Origin: Planctomycetota bacterium
GTDB taxonomy: Bacteria > Planctomycetota > Planctomycetia > Gemmatales > Gemmataceae
Direction: 5' to 3'
DNA length: 8,713 nt
Assembly: GCA_016200155.1 (NCBI GenBank)
Contig: JACQFG010000022.1
Span: 1-8,713, forward strand
Below are positions 6,583 through 8,713 of the stretch, piece by piece (the stretch's first letter is position 1; each line of letters starts with the position of its first letter). Below the pieces are notes generated by a model. That model did no database searches, was not told the origin of the DNA, and was given only the letters and a program-made list of their open reading frames with translations. A program made the translations under genes and the position numbers.

Positions 6583-7797
6583 TCACTTCTTGGGCCGACG
6601 GACCGTCTTGGGCGGGGATGACTTTTTCTCGCCTTCCGCCGGTTGATTCACCTTGTCCAAATTTGGTTTTTTCTCCTTGTTGGCTTTCATCACGAGCAAG
6701 GCGTTGCGGTTCGTGGCGCTGCGCATGCCATCCTCGAAGTCCAAGATATGCCGGACTTGGTCATAGTAGGACCCGCAGCCGCTGTAATACTCTGCAACGA
6801 GTTCCGAATGATCTCCCTTGGAGGCAATGAAGACGCCGACGGTGGAAATGTGGTGATCGGCCGCGCGGTGGCAGTTGTCGAGAAACTGGCGACGCATGTC
6901 CGCACGCCATGGGTAGACGTGCAGAAAGGCTTTGAGCGCGCGTTGAGTCTCGTCCAACGGCACCCAGATATGCGGTTTGGGGTAGTATTCATGGGTAACG
7001 TTCAGCACGCGCGGAAGAATTGCATCGGAGGTTTTGGGGGGTGAGATCAACTTGTCTTTTCGCAAGTCGACGAGGATTTTCTCGACGAGGCTGGGGTCGT
7101 CCCCGGGGACGCGGAGTTTGACCAAGAACTCGAAACGGCCGAACAGGTCGTAAATGCCTTCGATGTCAATCCGATCACTGCCCGGGAAGTACCCACCGAC
7201 AAAATATTTCCGGAGTTCCTTGCACTGATTCGGCTCCACGGCGTTCAGCAACAAGAGGTACATATCGGACTCGTCCCGTGTCATTTCCGTCTTCAACGCC
7301 TTCGGGAGAAGGTCTTGGTATTGTTGATGTTCCTTGCAGCGGTCGTGCATGCCGACGGCGATCCTGGCGCCCACGCTTCCGAGGCTGTGAACCAGACGCT
7401 TGAGGTCTTCCTCATAATGCGACCCCGTATCGATCTTGACCGCGTGCACTTTGCTGAGCTTGTGAAACGGCGGCGGCAGCACGTCCGGAACGGTCGCATC
7501 ATCGATGAGCACCGGGATGAGCCGCTTGCCTTCGACTCGAGCCGTTTCCATCTCGTACCCGACATACGCCGACGGTTCCCAGTTTTTGCCGACGATGAGC
7601 AATACGACGTCGCACTTTTGGATTTCCTCCGCCAGGATGCGAGGAAAGTCATCGCCGGGCTTGATGTCGCCGTCGATGAAGCCGCTGGCCTTGCCGAATT
7701 CCTTACACAGACTGTCGTGAATTCGATAAGCGATCGCCTTGGTGTCGGCTCGACGGTAGGACACAAAAAACCTGAAGTCACTGCTTTGATCAGACAT
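6583..7797 (-). CDS. TIR-domain protein with putative tandem RAM/AsnC-like sensor domains
   Basis: A 404-residue cytosolic protein. TIR domain about 7-145: opening strand FRFFVSYRRADT (8-19), FIDGDIKPGDDF (40-51), a strand DVVLLIVGKNW (63-73), and Glu82 in GYEMETA (80-86), where TIR NADases of the SARM1 type carry the catalytic glutamate. The rest has no obvious standard domain, but residues about 179-268 and 288-371 each show a strand-helix-strand-strand-helix-strand order with GRFEFLVKLRV (220-230) and GDHSELVAEYY (328-338), like the ligand-binding half of Lrp/AsnC regulators. The lysine/proline-rich tail (371-404) looks disordered. By analogy it may cleave NAD+ or make a cyclic-ADP-ribose signal when a ligand binds; this is inference. 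The start at 7797 is chosen for GGAG at 7807-7804, six bases away; an upstream ATG at 7884 lies inside the likely -10 box. GC is lower than in neighbours (29 of 60 at 7201-7260 against 39 of 60 at 2881-2940), suggesting transfer. Confidence 0.85.
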   Translation of the reverse strand: MSDQSSDFRFFVSYRRADTKAIAYRIHDSLCKEFGKASGFIDGDIKPGDDFPRILAEEIQKCDVVLLIVGKNWEPSAYVGYEMETARVEGKRLIPVLIDDATVPDVLPPPFHKLSKVHAVKIDTGSHYEEDLKRLVHSLGSVGARIAVGMHDRCKEHQQYQDLLPKALKTEMTRDESDMYLLLLNAVEPNQCKELRKYFVGGYFPGSDRIDIEGIYDLFGRFEFLVKLRVPGDDPSLVEKILVDLRKDKLISPPKTSDAILPRVLNVTHEYYPKPHIWVPLDETQRALKAFLHVYPWRADMRRQFLDNCHRAADHHISTVGVFIASKGDHSELVAEYYSGCGSYYDQVRHILDFEDGMRSATNRNALLVMKANKEKKPNLDKVNQPAEGEKKSSPPKTVRRPKK

Positions 7798-7879
7798 TGC
7801 GGGCTCCGGACGGGCTCGGTGGTTTTCCGGGTGGTGCAGCGCCAGGGTGCGCAGACGCGTGATGGCGTGGGTAAGAAAA

Positions 7880-7908
7880 ATCATAGCGGAAAGGAAAATC
7901 GATTGCCA
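7880..7908 (-). promoter_or_regulatory. Possible promoter of the TIR gene
   Basis: On the minus strand TATGAT (7885-7880, five of six matches to the -10 consensus) lies 17 nt after TGGCAA (7908-7903, a weak -35). Transcription would start near 7873 and leave a leader of about 75 nt before the ATG at 7797. It is divergent from the TPR promoter, roughly 90 bp away. Confidence 0.4.
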
Positions 7909-7970
7909 GCGCTAACTAGGAAATCGGCATCGTCGCGTTGTTTCTGCGGGCAATTCCCTTGCCTGCCCGG

Positions 7971-7976
7971 TATAAT
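7971..7976 (+). promoter_or_regulatory. -10 box of the TPR gene promoter
   Basis: A perfect TATAAT, the only one noted in an intergenic region of this GC-rich window, 28 bp before the ATG at 8005. No good -35 stands at the usual 16-18 bp distance (the sequence there is GGGCAA), so an activator or a different sigma factor may be needed. Transcription would begin near 7983, just ahead of the AGGGA ribosome site at 7990-7994. Confidence 0.5.
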
Positions 7977-8004
7977 ACGCCTGAAACCCAGGGACCGCTC
8001 CGCC

Positions 8005-8713
8005 ATGGCCGACACCAAGACCTTGCCGAAACTGACGCCGCAGCAGCGCAAAGCTGCCATCGGGCAGTTCGAACGCGCCAATCAGGTCCTCAAGGGCGGC
8101 GATTTTGACTACGGCCAACGGCTCCTCCTCGAATGCTGCACCATCGATCCGTCCAACCTCACCTATCGCCAGGCCCTGCGGCAATCGCAGCGGACCAAGT
8201 ACAACAACAACCAGTCCGGCCAGACGCTCGCCTACTTCCGCTCCTTCTTTAGCCGGATGCGCTTGCAGAAGGCGATGCTGCGGAGCGACTATTTCGAAGC
8301 GCTGCTCCAGTGCGAGGCGATCCTGATGCGCAACCCGTGGGATCTATCCACACATCTCGTCATGGCCCAGGCGTTCGAGGAACTCGATTGGCCCGATCAT
8401 GCCCTCTGGACCCTCGAGCAGATTCGCCCGCTTCATCCCAACAGTCCGAAGGTCAATCGCCCGCTCGCCCGGCTCTACGAAAAGCGCGGCAACTTCAACC
8501 AGGCGATTGCCCTGTGGGAGCTGATCCGCAAGGCCGTCCCCGACGATCTCGAAGCCCAGCGCAAGGGCAAGGACCTGGCCGCCAGCGCGACGATCGCTAA
8601 GGGCCGCTACGAGGAAGCGCTGAAGGGCGAGGCGTCATCGCCGGCGTCGACGGCGGATGCCGAGACCGCGACCGACGAGCCGGCCCTTGCCGACGGCGAC
8701 GAGGGCGAGGCCG
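8005..8713 (+). CDS. TPR-repeat protein of planctomycete type, 3' end outside the window
   Basis: Open from ATG 8005 to the window edge: 236 residues with no stop. AGGGA at 7990-7994, ten bases upstream, supports the start. Residues 17-60 form a helical hairpin typical of TPR (AAIGQFERANQVLKGGDFDYG, first 20 or so residues, then the second helix with IDPSNLTYRQALR). After a basic linker (about 60-95) further TPR-like pairs run from about 98 to 185, with NPWDLSTHLVMAQAFEELDW, HPNSPKVNRPLARLYEKRG and VPDDLEAQRKG marking the turns. From about 205 the chain turns into an Ala/Asp/Glu-rich, probably disordered stretch. I recognise the N-terminal pattern as common in Gemmata-type genomes, from memory. 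TPR proteins act as scaffolds; partner and function are unknown. It is divergent from the TIR gene, with a shared 207-bp region. Confidence 0.85.
   Translation, partial: MADTKTLPKLTPQQRKAAIGQFERANQVLKGGDFDYGQRLLLECCTIDPSNLTYRQALRQSQRTKYNNNQSGQTLAYFRSFFSRMRLQKAMLRSDYFEALLQCEAILMRNPWDLSTHLVMAQAFEELDWPDHALWTLEQIRPLHPNSPKVNRPLARLYEKRGNFNQAIALWELIRKAVPDDLEAQRKGKDLAASATIAKGRYEEALKGEASSPASTADAETATDEPALADGDEGEA

Noticed and set aside
7798..7884. 29-residue N-terminal extension of the TIR protein from ATG 7884
   Set aside because: The ATG lies in the probable -10 box and the inner ATG at 7797 has GGAG at the right distance, directly before the TIR strand.
6583..8713. A multi-gene defence island around the TIR gene
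   Set aside because: The neighbours (cobW, WD40, TPR) show no nuclease, protease, helicase, cyclase or STAND ATPase; a single-gene system is all the window can support.

Overview
The window looks like chromosomal DNA of a high-GC planctomycete, probably of the Gemmata type. Three things point there: the N-terminus of the TPR protein at the right edge resembles a planctomycete family, there are gene-flanking palindromes built on GCCGCTTGCGGC / CGCTAAGC, and Shine-Dalgarno use is patchy. This is recognition by eye; no search was run. Seven protein genes fill almost the whole window. I see no rRNA, tRNA, CRISPR array, transposase or integrase.

Left part (1-4437): a plus-strand MFS transporter meets, tail to tail and with 50 bp of overlap, a minus-strand RNase PH gene (rph). 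Upstream of rph on the same strand is a large soluble hybrid sensor kinase: three PAS domains, HisKA, HATPase and a receiver. The receiver stops after its GFLP stretch, exactly where a compact palindromic repeat (about 2021-2094) begins. The kinase frame then reads through the repeat and 178 nt into rph. The transporter also looks damaged, because most of its last membrane helix is missing. This end of the window appears to have lost sequence around small repeats.

Middle part (4438-6511): a minus-strand pair, a COG0523/CobW metallochaperone GTPase followed by a WD40 beta-propeller. They are separated by 70 bp that carry a 23-bp perfect inverted repeat. A plausible sigma-70 promoter precedes cobW, and a 7-7-7 dyad lies over its predicted transcription start.

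Right part (6583-8713): a minus-strand TIR-domain protein of lower GC, divergent from a plus-strand TPR protein that runs off the edge. After its TIR domain the protein carries two segments that I read as tandem Lrp/AsnC-type (RAM-like) ferredoxin folds, then a lysine-rich tail. If that reading holds, it is a candidate one-gene, ligand-sensing TIR effector and the most interesting object here. No recognisable defence genes flank it.

The genes do not form one pathway. Likely functional units are cobW with the WD40 gene (metal homeostasis), the hybrid kinase alone, rph as housekeeping, and the TIR and TPR genes from a shared divergent promoter region.
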